From assembly GCF_001645685.2 (NCBI RefSeq), contig NZ_CP017080.1, positions 2,346,001 through 2,410,000 on the forward strand: a stretch of 64,000 bases of DNA. Direction: 5' to 3'. The notes beneath the pieces are model-generated. The model was not told the origin of the DNA, did not search any database, and was given only the letters and a program-made list of their open reading frames with translations. Position numbers and translations under genes: made by a program. Positions within the stretch are counted from its first letter, which is position 1; the number at the start of each line of letters is the position of its first letter. Below are positions 7,398 through 16,384 of the stretch, one piece after another. This stretch comes from Peribacillus muralis. GTDB lineage: Bacteria; Bacillota; Bacilli; Bacillales; DSM-1321.

Positions 7398-8144
7398 ATG
7401 ATAACCATTAAAAGCGAACGAGAAATACAGTTAATGCACGAAGCGGGTAAACTTCTTGCTGCGACGCATAGAGAAATTGCTAATATGATCAAACCGGGCA
7501 TCACGACTTGGGAAATTGAAGAGTTTGTTGATCAATACCTGGCAGAGCATGGAGCAACGCCGGAGCAAAAGGGCTACAACGGGTATAAATACGCAACGTG
7601 TGCATCTGTGAATGATGTAATTTGCCACGGATTCCCGCAAAAGAAAGCCTTGAAAGAGGGAGACATCGTAACGATTGATATGGTCGTGAATCTTAACGGC
7701 GGTTTGGCCGATTCCGCTTGGACATATGCTGTCGGTCAGGTTTCAGAAGAGACGCAGCGTTTGATGGATGTAACCAAGAATGCTTTATATAAAGGCATCG
7801 AAGTTGCACGGGCAGGAAATCGCCTGGGAGACATCGGCCATGCAATCCAATCATATGCCGAGGGTGAAAAGTTTTCGGTGGTCCGCGATTTCACTGGTCA
7901 CGGGATCGGTAAAACGATGCACGAAGACCCAACCGTCCTTCACTATGGCAAACCAGGTAAAGGTGCCCGCTTAAAGGAAGGTATGGTCATCACGATCGAA
8001 CCTATGCTGAATGCAGGAACATGGCATATGAAAATGGATCAAGACGGCTGGACGGCGAGAACGGCAGATGGAAAATTATCCGCTCAATATGAACATACAC
8101 TGGTCATCACGAAAGCAGAACCGATCATTTTAACTGAACAGTAA
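7398..8144 (+). CDS. map: type I methionine aminopeptidase (YflG-like stand-alone copy)
   Basis: A 248-residue enzyme removing N-terminal Met from nascent proteins. The five metal ligands are all visible: Asp in VTIDMVV, Asp in LADSAWTY, His in FTGHGIG, Glu in ITIEPML and Glu in QYEHTL. The catalytic His lies in VICHGFP. The ATG at 7398 (MITIKSEREI) has AGAGG upstream and matches the family's N-terminus; earlier in-frame ATGs add residues with no family match. It stands alone rather than in the ribosomal-protein operon and has the MVVNLNGGLADSAW block, as in the second Bacillus copy, YflG. Confidence 0.92.
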   Translation: MITIKSEREIQLMHEAGKLLAATHREIANMIKPGITTWEIEEFVDQYLAEHGATPEQKGYNGYKYATCASVNDVICHGFPQKKALKEGDIVTIDMVVNLNGGLADSAWTYAVGQVSEETQRLMDVTKNALYKGIEVARAGNRLGDIGHAIQSYAEGEKFSVVRDFTGHGIGKTMHEDPTVLHYGKPGKGARLKEGMVITIEPMLNAGTWHMKMDQDGWTARTADGKLSAQYEHTLVITKAEPIILTEQ

Positions 8145-8155
8145 GCGCAAACGGC

Positions 8156-8191
8156 GGACCCGGATAGAACTCTTGGGTCTGTCTTTTTTTT
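8156..8191 (+). terminator. rho-independent terminator
   Basis: GGACCC and GGGTCT hairpin followed by a run of T, just after the aminopeptidase gene. Confidence 0.75.
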
Positions 8192-8371
8192 GAACTCTCC
8201 CCATTTTCATACATCTTCGGTAATGCGCAAGAACGAGGAAGGCGTCAGCAGGTTTATTATCTTAAAAATAAGACGGCGGCAATAAGCTGGTCATTCATTA
8301 CGGTACTGTAGGAGATACTGGATAGACCGAAAAAAAAGAAGGTAGTGTCTTTTCAAATGCGGATAAATTGA

Positions 8372-8750
8372 ATGAATGAACGAGCGGATGAAAAAGGCAA
8401 TGAAGGCTGTGGCTACCTGTATGAAGATGAATTTTTCCAGCTTGTCGTTCAATACAGGTATGATTCGGAAGAAGAGAGGAACACGACGCTTGAAAAGAGA
8501 CAGGAAGTAGAGGATTTAATGAACGGATGTTTAAGCTGGGAGGGAAATGGTACGTGTGATGGCGGGGATTTAGGCAGCGGTACGGCTAACATGTTCCACT
8601 TTTTAGTATATTTGGTGAAAGCTGCACAAACCAGCCTTGATGAGCTTACGGATAACGACCTTCTGGTAGGAGTATATAGCTTTATTAAATCCGGAAGACG
8701 AGGAATCTTTGCCCTTATATCCAGAAGGTGCCGATATTGAGCTCATGTAA
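8372..8750 (+). CDS. hypothetical acidic protein with probable frameshift near its 3' end
   Basis: The frame from 8372 gives MNERADEKGNEGCGYLYEDE with EVEDLMNGCLSWEGNGTCDG and ANMFHFLVYLVKAAQTSLDE, an acidic helical protein. After about codon 105 the reading changes to an arginine-rich tail (KSGRRGIFALISRRCRY) ending at 8740. The +1-shifted frame over the same bases reads NPEDEESLPLYPEGADIELM and stops at 8748-8750, which fits the acidic character better. A one-base insertion, or a sequencing error, in the A-run near 8688 would explain it. The family was not recognised and the start codon has only a weak ribosome binding site. Confidence 0.55.
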
Positions 8751-9023
8751 ACGGTCATGGAAATATCTCGATTTGCCATAAAAATCTAGATCAATCATCG
8801 ATTTTAAAGGAATGCCTCATTACTTAATTTCATAATATCCCACAAGCAACCTCGTCAGAATATTGTGAATTCGATCATCGCACCATGGAATGAGCCCTGA
8901 AAATTAGTACTTGGCAGTTAAGCATTAAAAACTTTACTATTATGTGGCAGCACAGGATAATAAGGGAGAAGGAAGAAATGTTTATTAGCATCATCATTAA
9001 AGAATATGAAGGAGGTATGGGAA

Positions 9024-9785
9024 GTGAAAAAAGGGGAAAAACCGTCTGCAACGGTAGAATCGGTCGGATTAAGCCAGCGAGAATTTTTAACGATTTTTTT
9101 ACTCCATTCCTTGAAAATAAAAGCGAATTATCCACGGGCGATTCATCAGGACCTGAAAAATACGTTCACAGGGAAAGTGCATAGCTATGACTATTTATGT
9201 AAGATTTCCAATATGCTTGTAGAATCCAATCATTTATCCCTATACACGGATAAGGGCAGGAATTATTATCAGATCACTGAAAAAGGAATGGAGCTATATT
9301 CCTGGTATCAAGAGAATTTCCTTGAACGGTTTTCCGAAGTGAAAAAGGTTATTGACCGGTTCATGTTCGATTTGCGGGGGTCCGGTGAACATCCCCCTGT
9401 TACAAAAGAACTTCCTGAAGAATATCGATCGTATTTCTCGAAAATAATTTCCGTAAAGGACCTTGTCCGATACGTCACCTTAAAAGCAGCTTTCACAAAG
9501 AAGCCCATTTATATGGGGGAAATCGGCGAATTGCTTAAAAATCAGTTTGGCTGGATTGCTTCTAACGGCTATTTATACGATTTATCTCATGAAATGGAAG
9601 AGACCGGTCTACTTGTCGGCAGATGGGAAAGTGAAAAACGTACGAAACGGTATTTGCGAATTACTGATGAGGGTCAGCATCATTATAAACAGATTGCGGA
9701 TTCGGCCGCCTTTCAAGTGCAGGAAATCCAAAAATACATGGCAAGTGTCGTTATGTTCTTAAAAGAAAAGTCATTGATGAAATGA
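9024..9785 (+). CDS. tandem PadR/Rtp-like winged-helix protein
   Basis: A 253-residue protein made of two similar winged-helix units. Unit 1 covers about residues 15-110 (LSQREFLTIFLLHSL, YDYLCKISNMLVESNHLSLY, YYQITEKGMELYSWY). Unit 2 covers about 150-250 (LVRYVTLKAAF, YMGEIGELLKNQFG, LYDLSHEMEETGLLVGRWES, YLRITDEGQHHYKQI). Each has the PadR order of helix, recognition helix, beta-wing and ITxxG turn. The GTG at 9024 is preferred: AAGGAGG is 8 nt upstream, while the ATG at 9006 directly abuts it. It is probably a DNA-binding regulator; no ligand or target is visible. The adjacent GTPase gene starts 106 bp downstream. Confidence 0.7.
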   Translation: MKKGEKPSATVESVGLSQREFLTIFLLHSLKIKANYPRAIHQDLKNTFTGKVHSYDYLCKISNMLVESNHLSLYTDKGRNYYQITEKGMELYSWYQENFLERFSEVKKVIDRFMFDLRGSGEHPPVTKELPEEYRSYFSKIISVKDLVRYVTLKAAFTKKPIYMGEIGELLKNQFGWIASNGYLYDLSHEMEETGLLVGRWESEKRTKRYLRITDEGQHHYKQIADSAAFQVQEIQKYMASVVMFLKEKSLMK

Positions 9786-9891
9786 AAGCGTACCCCATAA
9801 GATTGTATGGAAGATTCAAATTACAGGCTTATCTTGAATCATTCAAGGGTAAAACTCATTAAAAACACTTCATATCATGGGGGAATGCATA

Positions 9892-11139
9892 ATGGTAGAA
9901 AAACACGATGAAATGGGCAGCATATTCAGTTTCATAAAAGGCCAAGTCGACAAACTGCCCATTTCCAATTCCAAAAAGAACAAAATGCTTGACCAACTCC
10001 TAAAACTTAAAACGATGACAGTCGATGCAAGGGAACCGCGAATTGCACTTGTCGGCAGGCGCGGCTCGGGAAAATCATCCTTGATCAATGCGATGTTTGG
10101 TCAAGAACGGCAATATGTCAGTTCTGTAAAATCCGGAACGGGTAAAGGGAAATGGCTTTGGTATCCGAGTGATGCCAATCCGAAAATTCGTCTATTGGAC
10201 TCCCGGGGATTAGGCGAAAGTGAAGCACCGACAGAGGAATTCGAAGAAGAAACCCCATTGGAAGAAATAATGAAGGCGGTCACGGAAGAACAGCCTGATG
10301 TGTTTCTTTTCTTGATTAAAGCAAAGGAGGCCGACTCTCGGATTGAAGAGGATTTACAAGAGCTGAATAAGCTGCGTACAATCGTCAAGGAGAAACACCA
10401 TTACGACGTGCCTGTCATCTGTGTGGTCACCCAAGTGGATGAACTGGATCCTCCGCATTATAAACAAGCACCTTTTGATGCCAATCCCAAGAAAAAACAG
10501 AATATTGAAGAGGCCATGCTGCTGGTGTCGAAGCGATTTGATGAAAATGACATTCCGCTCTTGAACATCATTCCGATTTGTTCTTATATTGATTTTGATG
10601 AAAACGGGAATATTGAATATGATATGCGTTGGAACATCGATTTACTTTCGGATTATTTAATCGAGGCCTTACCCAGTGAAGCGAAACTGAAGACAGCCAA
10701 GGCGATCCAGAGTCAATTCGTCAAGAAAAAATTTGCACGAACGATCGTAGGGACCTTTACGGCCATTGCCGGCATTATCGGAGCAGAACCGATTCCTTTT
10801 GCCGATTTTCCAATACTGACAGGAATTCAAGGCTTGATGATCGTGGTCATCGGTTTCATTGCCGATAAAGATATCAATACCAAATCGGCGAGTGAGTTCA
10901 TTGCGGCATTAGGAATCAATGTAGGCATCGGTCTCCTTGTCAGGGAAGGAGTCAGGGCAGCGGTCCGCTTCATTCCAGTTGCAGGTATAGCCGTTTCAGG
11001 TGCGGTCGCCGGTGGAGTGACTTATGGCATCGGTCATGCTGCGATTGCCTACTTCGTAGAAAACAAAGATATCGATCAGGCAAAGAACGCTTATAAAAAC
11101 GCCAACAAGAACTATAAAAATGAAGACGATGAATCTTGA
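9892..11139 (+). CDS. Era/dynamin-like GTPase with C-terminal DUF697-type membrane-associated region
   Basis: A 415-residue P-loop GTPase. G1 is GRRGSGKS (55-62), G3 is DSRG in LLDSRGLGES (103-106) and G4 is TQVD (180-183) in place of the usual NKxD. The C-terminal third carries hydrophobic helices (IVGTFTAIAGIIGAEPIPFA, LMIVVIGFIA, VSGAVAGGVTYGIGHAAIAY) resembling DUF697/YcjF-type membrane association. The last 35 residues are Asn/Lys-rich. The start at 9892 follows GGGGGAATG; the upstream ATG at 9877 lies inside that site. Its likely role is a stress- or membrane-linked switch GTPase, not a translation factor. No partner is obvious. Confidence 0.8.
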   Translation: MVEKHDEMGSIFSFIKGQVDKLPISNSKKNKMLDQLLKLKTMTVDAREPRIALVGRRGSGKSSLINAMFGQERQYVSSVKSGTGKGKWLWYPSDANPKIRLLDSRGLGESEAPTEEFEEETPLEEIMKAVTEEQPDVFLFLIKAKEADSRIEEDLQELNKLRTIVKEKHHYDVPVICVVTQVDELDPPHYKQAPFDANPKKKQNIEEAMLLVSKRFDENDIPLLNIIPICSYIDFDENGNIEYDMRWNIDLLSDYLIEALPSEAKLKTAKAIQSQFVKKKFARTIVGTFTAIAGIIGAEPIPFADFPILTGIQGLMIVVIGFIADKDINTKSASEFIAALGINVGIGLLVREGVRAAVRFIPVAGIAVSGAVAGGVTYGIGHAAIAYFVENKDIDQAKNAYKNANKNYKNEDDES

Positions 11140-11262
11140 TAAGCAAATTGAAATCATAAACTCCACTAAAGTGATATGATAAAGGGGAGTTCTAGTGGTG
11201 AAGGGGTTGGTTTTACTGCTGGATGGTTCGGTAGATCGCTTATCATGGAAGGGGTGTTCTTC

Positions 11263-12405
11263 ATGCTTTTTTTTCAATCACGGAAGCAAAAAGAGTATAT
11301 ACAAAAGTTGGAGGAAGCGATACAAGGCTTTGCAAATCGATCAGAAACGATCGATGCGACAAATGGTTTCCCTTTTGAGAATATTAAGGAATTAAAGGCT
11401 TTCGGCTATCCAAAACTAACGCTGGCAAAAGAGTATGGAGGTCATGGAGGGACACTGTATGATTTTCTTCTATGCCAGGAAAAAATAGCTCAATACTGCG
11501 GCCCCACATCCTTAGGCATTGGGTGGCACGTCGGAACGGTGCTGTCGTTAATGGAGAGGAAGCCGTGGGAAAAAGGAGTCATGGATGAATTGTTCCAAGA
11601 AGTGTCAGCAGGCGCCCTTGTCAATACGGCGGCCTCAGAGGCTGGAACTGGAAGTCCGACACGCGGAGGCCGGCCTGAGACGATCGCCATCAAAAAAGGC
11701 GAACAATGGATTTTGAATGGAAGGAAGACGTTTACGACCCTTTCTCCTGTCCTGGACATTTTTCTTGTGAGTGCATGGGTACCCGAGGATGAACTGGTCG
11801 GCACTTTCTTCGTTCATCGTGATCTAGTGGGTGTAGATATAGAAGAAACGTGGGATATGATTTCCATGCAAGGAACGGGAAGTCATGACTTGGTATTAAC
11901 GGACGTCAGTTTACCAGAAAAGTATTATGTGCATAAAAGCAAGCCAGGTGAAAAACGGAAGCCCGAAGCATGGCTCTTACATATACCAGCCTGCTATTTG
12001 GGCATTGCAGTAGCTGCCAGAAATTATGCCGTGGAATTTGCGAAAACATATTCACCCAATAGCTTACCAGGACCTATAAGGGACCTTCCAAATGTTCAGA
12101 GGATAATTGGAGAAATGGAACTTGAGTTAAGTGAAGCACACCATTTCCTATATTCTGTAGCAGAAAAGTGGGAACAGCATCCAGACGAACGTGAAGCTTT
12201 AGCGAAACAATTGGGAGCCGTCAAATTATCCGTCGTCAACAAAGCGCTCTCCATCGTCGACAAGGCGATGAGAGTCGTTGGTGCCAAAAGCTTACAGCGG
12301 CAAAATCCGCTGCAACGCTACTATAGGGATGTGCGTGCAGGGCTTCATAATCCTCCAATGGATGATGCGACCATCACGATGCTCGCAAAATCGGCACTTT
12401 ATTAA
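11263..12405 (+). CDS. acyl-CoA dehydrogenase family protein
   Basis: A 380-residue flavoenzyme of normal family length. Visible are the N-terminal helical domain (KEYGGHGGTLYDFLLCQEKI), the FAD/substrate beta-domain (VNTAASEAGTGSPTRGG; WILNGRKTFTT; FLVSAWVPED) and the C-terminal helices (AVKLSVVNKALSIVDKAMRV; LQRYYRDVRAGLHNPPMDD). The ATG at 11263 follows GAAGGGG and gives the expected length; upstream in-frame ATGs add unrelated residues. The catalytic Glu position is not clear, so it may be a flavin-dependent monooxygenase of the same fold rather than a beta-oxidation enzyme. A terminator follows. Confidence 0.88.
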   Translation: MLFFQSRKQKEYIQKLEEAIQGFANRSETIDATNGFPFENIKELKAFGYPKLTLAKEYGGHGGTLYDFLLCQEKIAQYCGPTSLGIGWHVGTVLSLMERKPWEKGVMDELFQEVSAGALVNTAASEAGTGSPTRGGRPETIAIKKGEQWILNGRKTFTTLSPVLDIFLVSAWVPEDELVGTFFVHRDLVGVDIEETWDMISMQGTGSHDLVLTDVSLPEKYYVHKSKPGEKRKPEAWLLHIPACYLGIAVAARNYAVEFAKTYSPNSLPGPIRDLPNVQRIIGEMELELSEAHHFLYSVAEKWEQHPDEREALAKQLGAVKLSVVNKALSIVDKAMRVVGAKSLQRQNPLQRYYRDVRAGLHNPPMDDATITMLAKSALY

Positions 12406-12426
12406 ATAAATCGATGAATCTTATTG

Positions 12427-12461
12427 GCACTGAAATGGCTTGGTCGTTTCAGTGCTTTTTC
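12427..12461 (+). terminator. rho-independent terminator
   Basis: Perfect 9-bp stem GCACTGAAA/TTTCAGTGC, then TTTTT. Confidence 0.9.
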
Positions 12462-12629
12462 CTGTTCATTTACACACACGAACCTTACCAATACAAGCTT
12501 CCCCGTTCCTTTTGACACCAGCCGTTTTTACTTCACATTCTGATAGTTTTACTAGCTTATCGTACTCTATCTTGTTATGATTTATGTACCTTTCTAAATC
12601 TTCGAAAAATATCGAAAGTCCGGTGAAAA

Positions 12630-13898
12630 ATGAATCTCATGACAAAGGATTTGCTGATTAACTTTTTAATTATTCTTTTTCCGATCTTTTTGGCGCATGT
12701 AATCTATCTAGTGAAGTATGTGTACCGTTTGAAAGCTATAAAGGGCTGGTTCCTGGCCGTCTTTCCGATTCTTTCACTCGTTCTCTGTATGTTATTTCCA
12801 GTTGTTACGGAAGAGGATTTCGTTTGGGATCTTCGATGGATTCCTTTTATTTTAGGGGGGTTATATGGTGGTTACCGGTTAGGTATGATATTAATAGTGA
12901 TTACCCTGCTTATTCGTTATTTAACTGGTGGGGAAAGTGGATTTTATGTAGCCTGCATCACTTTTCCGTTCATTGGCGTTTCCCTATTTTTCATTTCAAA
13001 ATACTATCTGAAAATATCAGTCGCTAAGAAAATCGTCGTCGGTATAGCATTGACTTTTCTTGTCCATATTCTTACAGATTTTGTTTCGACTCAACTATTT
13101 GGCTTAACCATAGGGATAAGCTTATGGAAACAGTATTTTTTCATTCAAGTGATAGGAATCGTCATTGTCATCATCCTTTGGGAGGTGATCATAGCGAATT
13201 TCCAGGTGCTTGAAAAGTTAGTGAAAGCGGAAAAGTTGCAAATCGTTAGCCACCTTGCCGCAAGCATTTCCCATGAAGTCCGTAATCCGCTTACCGTGAC
13301 CAGGGGATATATCCAAATGTTAAGTGAAGACGTATCCCCGCAAACCAAGGTGAAGTATGCAACTATTGCCTTGCAGGAATTAGATCGAGCCACTGACGTC
13401 ATCAATGATTATTTGACGTTTGCTTCCATCTGTCCTGAAAATAGAGAGCGGTTGCGAATCTCCGCTGAAATCAAAGAGGTCGTGAATAGCATTAAGCCAT
13501 TGGCAAGCAAGAATGGAATTGAATTGAAGGTATCCATTTTTGCCGATGAAGCTTACTATATCGTGGGGGAAAGCAAAAAATTTCAACAAAGCCTGTTCAA
13601 TATCATCAAAAATGGAATTGAATCAATGTCTGAGGGGGTATTATCTCTCCATGTATTTCACGTTGCTGCGACCATCCAAATAAAAATTCAAGATCAAGGT
13701 ATTGGAATGTCCCAAGAACAAATAGATCGTTTAGGTGAACCTTACTTCACGACAAAAAATACCGGAACGGGATTGGGAATGATGGTAACATACAGTGTAA
13801 TCAAAAGCATGGATGGCATGATATACGTGTCAAGTGAACAGGGGAAAGGAACCTGCTTCTCTCTTAACCTTCCGATTCATTCCTACGAATCCAATTAA
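12630..13898 (+). CDS. KinB-like membrane sensor histidine kinase
   Basis: A 422-residue kinase, close to B. subtilis KinB (428). Six hydrophobic segments fill residues 1-190, with short loops and no large extracellular domain (5TMR-LYT type). The cytoplasmic part has the H box SHEVRNPLTVTRGY (phospho-accepting His about 215), N box NIIKNGIESM, G1 DQGIGM, F box PYFTTK and G2 GTGLGM. It probably feeds a phosphorelay to Spo0F/Spo0A, as KinB does. No kapB homologue lies next to it and Bacillaceae carry several KinB-like paralogues, so orthology is not claimed. The ribosome binding site (GGTGA) is weak. Confidence 0.85.
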   Translation: MNLMTKDLLINFLIILFPIFLAHVIYLVKYVYRLKAIKGWFLAVFPILSLVLCMLFPVVTEEDFVWDLRWIPFILGGLYGGYRLGMILIVITLLIRYLTGGESGFYVACITFPFIGVSLFFISKYYLKISVAKKIVVGIALTFLVHILTDFVSTQLFGLTIGISLWKQYFFIQVIGIVIVIILWEVIIANFQVLEKLVKAEKLQIVSHLAASISHEVRNPLTVTRGYIQMLSEDVSPQTKVKYATIALQELDRATDVINDYLTFASICPENRERLRISAEIKEVVNSIKPLASKNGIELKVSIFADEAYYIVGESKKFQQSLFNIIKNGIESMSEGVLSLHVFHVAATIQIKIQDQGIGMSQEQIDRLGEPYFTTKNTGTGLGMMVTYSVIKSMDGMIYVSSEQGKGTCFSLNLPIHSYESN

Positions 13899-14005
13899 TA
13901 TCCTTGTAAATTGACGGTTTTACGCGAATACATTACAATTTACTCAATCTACCAATTTTTTGAAACGATTCAATCATGCATTTGATACCTAAGGGAGATG
14001 ATGGA

Positions 14006-15994
14006 ATGAAATCGCTTACGGATGGGCAAATCATTTGGGAACCGACTAATGAACAAATCGGGCAAACGGTATTGGCTCACTATATGAAATGGTTAAAGGA
14101 AAAGAAAGGTTTAACATTTCAAGCTTATCATGAATTATGGAAATGGTCGGTTGATGAATTGGAGGAATTTTGGGCTTCGATTTGGGAGTACTGTGAGGTA
14201 AAAGCCGATCGGAAATACGATGCCATTTTATCAGAGCAATCAATGCCTGGTGCGAAGTGGTTCGAGGGCTCCAGGCTCAATTATGCAAAAAATGCATTAA
14301 TGAATGAACAAGAAGAGAAAACGGCCATTTTTTTTCGTTCCGAGCACATCAAACAGAAGGAGATCAGCTGGAAGGAGCTTAAAGAACAAGTAGCTTCTGT
14401 CGCTCATTCATTAAGGAAGCTAGGCGTGAAATCCGGGGACCGGGTGGCAGCCTATATGCCAAATATACCTGAAGCCGTCATCGCTTTCCTGGCAACGGCA
14501 AGCATCGGTGCAATCTGGTCGAGCTGTTCTCCTGACTTTGGGGCAAGAAGTGTCATAGACCGCTTCAACCAGATTGAGCCGGTTGTATTACTGGCGGTTG
14601 ATGGATACCAGTACAATGGAAAAGTATATGATAAAACATCGGTCGTTTCACAGCTGAAAAAAGAGTTGGTCACTGTCAAGCATACCGTGTTGGTTCCTTA
14701 CATAGAAAAAAAGATTGTGGATATGGAGCCAGCTGATAGCATTCCATGGGATGACCTCCTGAATGAAAAGGCAGAACTCTTTTTTGAAAGCGTTCCCTTC
14801 GATCACCCGCTTTGGATTTTATATTCTTCAGGTACAACGGGGATGCCCAAACCAATTGTACAAGGGCATGGCGGAATCGTACTGGAGCATTTTAAATCAA
14901 CAAAACTGCATCAGGGCATGACTTCAGAGGATACAGCTTTCTGGTTCACGACGACAGGCTGGATGATGTGGAATCTCCTGATGGGTGGGTTGCTTAATGA
15001 AGCGACGATCGTCCTTTATGACGGCAGTCCTTCTTTTCCGAATCCAGAGGTTCTATGGGAGCTGGCTGAAGATACTGGCATGACGTTCTTTGGAACGAGC
15101 GCTCCATTCCTTACTAATTCGATGAAATTAGGCATCAAGCCAATGGGGAAATATGATTTATCGAAATTGAAGGCTCTTTTCTCCACTGGAGCCCCTTTGT
15201 CGGGTGACGGCTACAAATGGGTATATGAGAATGTCAAGAAGGATATCTGGCTCAGTTCATCCAGTGGCGGGACGGATGTCTGTGCCGGATTTGTTGGTGG
15301 CGTTCCGACATTGCCAGTACGAATTGGAGAAATACAGGGCAGGGCGCTCGGTGTTCGCGTCGAAGCCTTTGACGAAAAGGGGCAATCATTGATTAATGAA
15401 GTAGGTGAATTGGTTATTACCAAGCCGATGCCTTCGATGCCGTTATATTTTTGGAATGATCCAAAGGGTAAAAGATATCATGAAAGTTATTTCGATACGT
15501 ATCCTGGCATTTGGAAACATGGTGATTGGATAAAAATTGACGAAAAGGGAAGCTGCATCATTTATGGCCGATCCGACTCGACCATTAACCGTTCCGGAGT
15601 CCGAATGGGTACTAGTGATATTTACCGGGTCGTGGAAGCGATTGATGAGGTGATGGAAAGCCTTGTCATCGACAGGGAGGTGCTAGGGCGCGGCTCTTCT
15701 TTGCTGCTTTTCGTCGTCCTTAAGCCTGGCAGTAACCTAGATTCAACCTTAATAGCAAAGATCAAGGAGCAAATCAAAGGACAATTGTCTCCTCGCTTCA
15801 TCCCAGATGAGATCCATGCCGTTGAACAAATCCCTAAAACACTGAACGGAAAGAAAATGGAAGTTCCGATCCGTAAAATGTTGTTAGGCTTCGAGATGGA
15901 TAAAGTGGTGAATGCTGACTCCATGGGCAACCCTGAATCCCTTCAATTTTTCAAGGCTTTAGCCAGGGCGTTAAACGAGAAGAAAATATTCTGA
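14006..15994 (+). CDS. acetoacetyl-CoA synthetase (acetoacetate-CoA ligase)
   Basis: A 662-residue ANL-superfamily enzyme activating acetoacetate (ATP to AMP) for ketone-body or PHB-derived carbon use. Features in order: ACS-type N-terminal cap (LWKWSVDELEEFWASIWEY; GAKWFEGSRLNYAKN), P-loop YSSGTTGMPKPIVQGHGG, WMMWNLLMGGLL, SSSGGTDVCAGFVGG, the ATP-binding GDWIKID, RSGVRMGTSDIYRVVE, and the C-terminal catalytic Lys in LNGKKMEVP. These distinguish it from acetyl-CoA synthetase. The ATG at 14006 is chosen because GGGAG is 8 nt upstream. A terminator follows at once. Confidence 0.92.
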   Translation: MKSLTDGQIIWEPTNEQIGQTVLAHYMKWLKEKKGLTFQAYHELWKWSVDELEEFWASIWEYCEVKADRKYDAILSEQSMPGAKWFEGSRLNYAKNALMNEQEEKTAIFFRSEHIKQKEISWKELKEQVASVAHSLRKLGVKSGDRVAAYMPNIPEAVIAFLATASIGAIWSSCSPDFGARSVIDRFNQIEPVVLLAVDGYQYNGKVYDKTSVVSQLKKELVTVKHTVLVPYIEKKIVDMEPADSIPWDDLLNEKAELFFESVPFDHPLWILYSSGTTGMPKPIVQGHGGIVLEHFKSTKLHQGMTSEDTAFWFTTTGWMMWNLLMGGLLNEATIVLYDGSPSFPNPEVLWELAEDTGMTFFGTSAPFLTNSMKLGIKPMGKYDLSKLKALFSTGAPLSGDGYKWVYENVKKDIWLSSSSGGTDVCAGFVGGVPTLPVRIGEIQGRALGVRVEAFDEKGQSLINEVGELVITKPMPSMPLYFWNDPKGKRYHESYFDTYPGIWKHGDWIKIDEKGSCIIYGRSDSTINRSGVRMGTSDIYRVVEAIDEVMESLVIDREVLGRGSSLLLFVVLKPGSNLDSTLIAKIKEQIKGQLSPRFIPDEIHAVEQIPKTLNGKKMEVPIRKMLLGFEMDKVVNADSMGNPESLQFFKALARALNEKKIF

Positions 15995-16001
15995 TAGTCA
16001 A

Positions 16002-16027
16002 GGCGGGGCAAAGGCTCCGTCTTTTTT
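16002..16027 (+). terminator. rho-independent terminator
   Basis: GGCGGGGC and GCTCCGTC pair (two G-U) with a 4-nt loop, followed by TTTTTT. Confidence 0.75.
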
Positions 16028-16384
16028 ACATATTGCCATGCGAATTTACAGCTATCGTGTTTTGTAACTCCCATCAACCTGTTGTAAGCGGATATAGATT
16101 CAACTATACTTAAGTTAACTTCGAATACCATCCTATTAAATGACTTCACCGTATTTTTCCCCGCGTTTAACCGTGCGTATTTTCAATCATCCATGATGTA
16201 GAGGGAAACGCAGGATATGCTTTTTACCAACTTGGAACAGCCTACGGACAATCATGTAACAAGTCGCTAAAAAATCCTTGATGATTGATACTAGCCATTA
16301 GAAGCACCTATACATGCATCTGAAAATTGCCGTAGTATACCTCGACATTGCCGAACAAACCAAACATTGAAAGGGGAATGCCAA
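16028..16384. other. intergenic region, nothing identified
   Basis: About 360 bp of AT-rich DNA without an open frame carrying a ribosome binding site. It presumably holds the promoter of the downstream gene, but no clear -35/-10 pair was recognised. Confidence 0.5.

Noticed and set aside
15622..15930. 102-codon minus-strand frame inside the acetoacetyl-CoA synthetase gene
   Set aside because: Antisense shadow of a strongly supported gene; Ser/Arg-rich reverse-frame composition.
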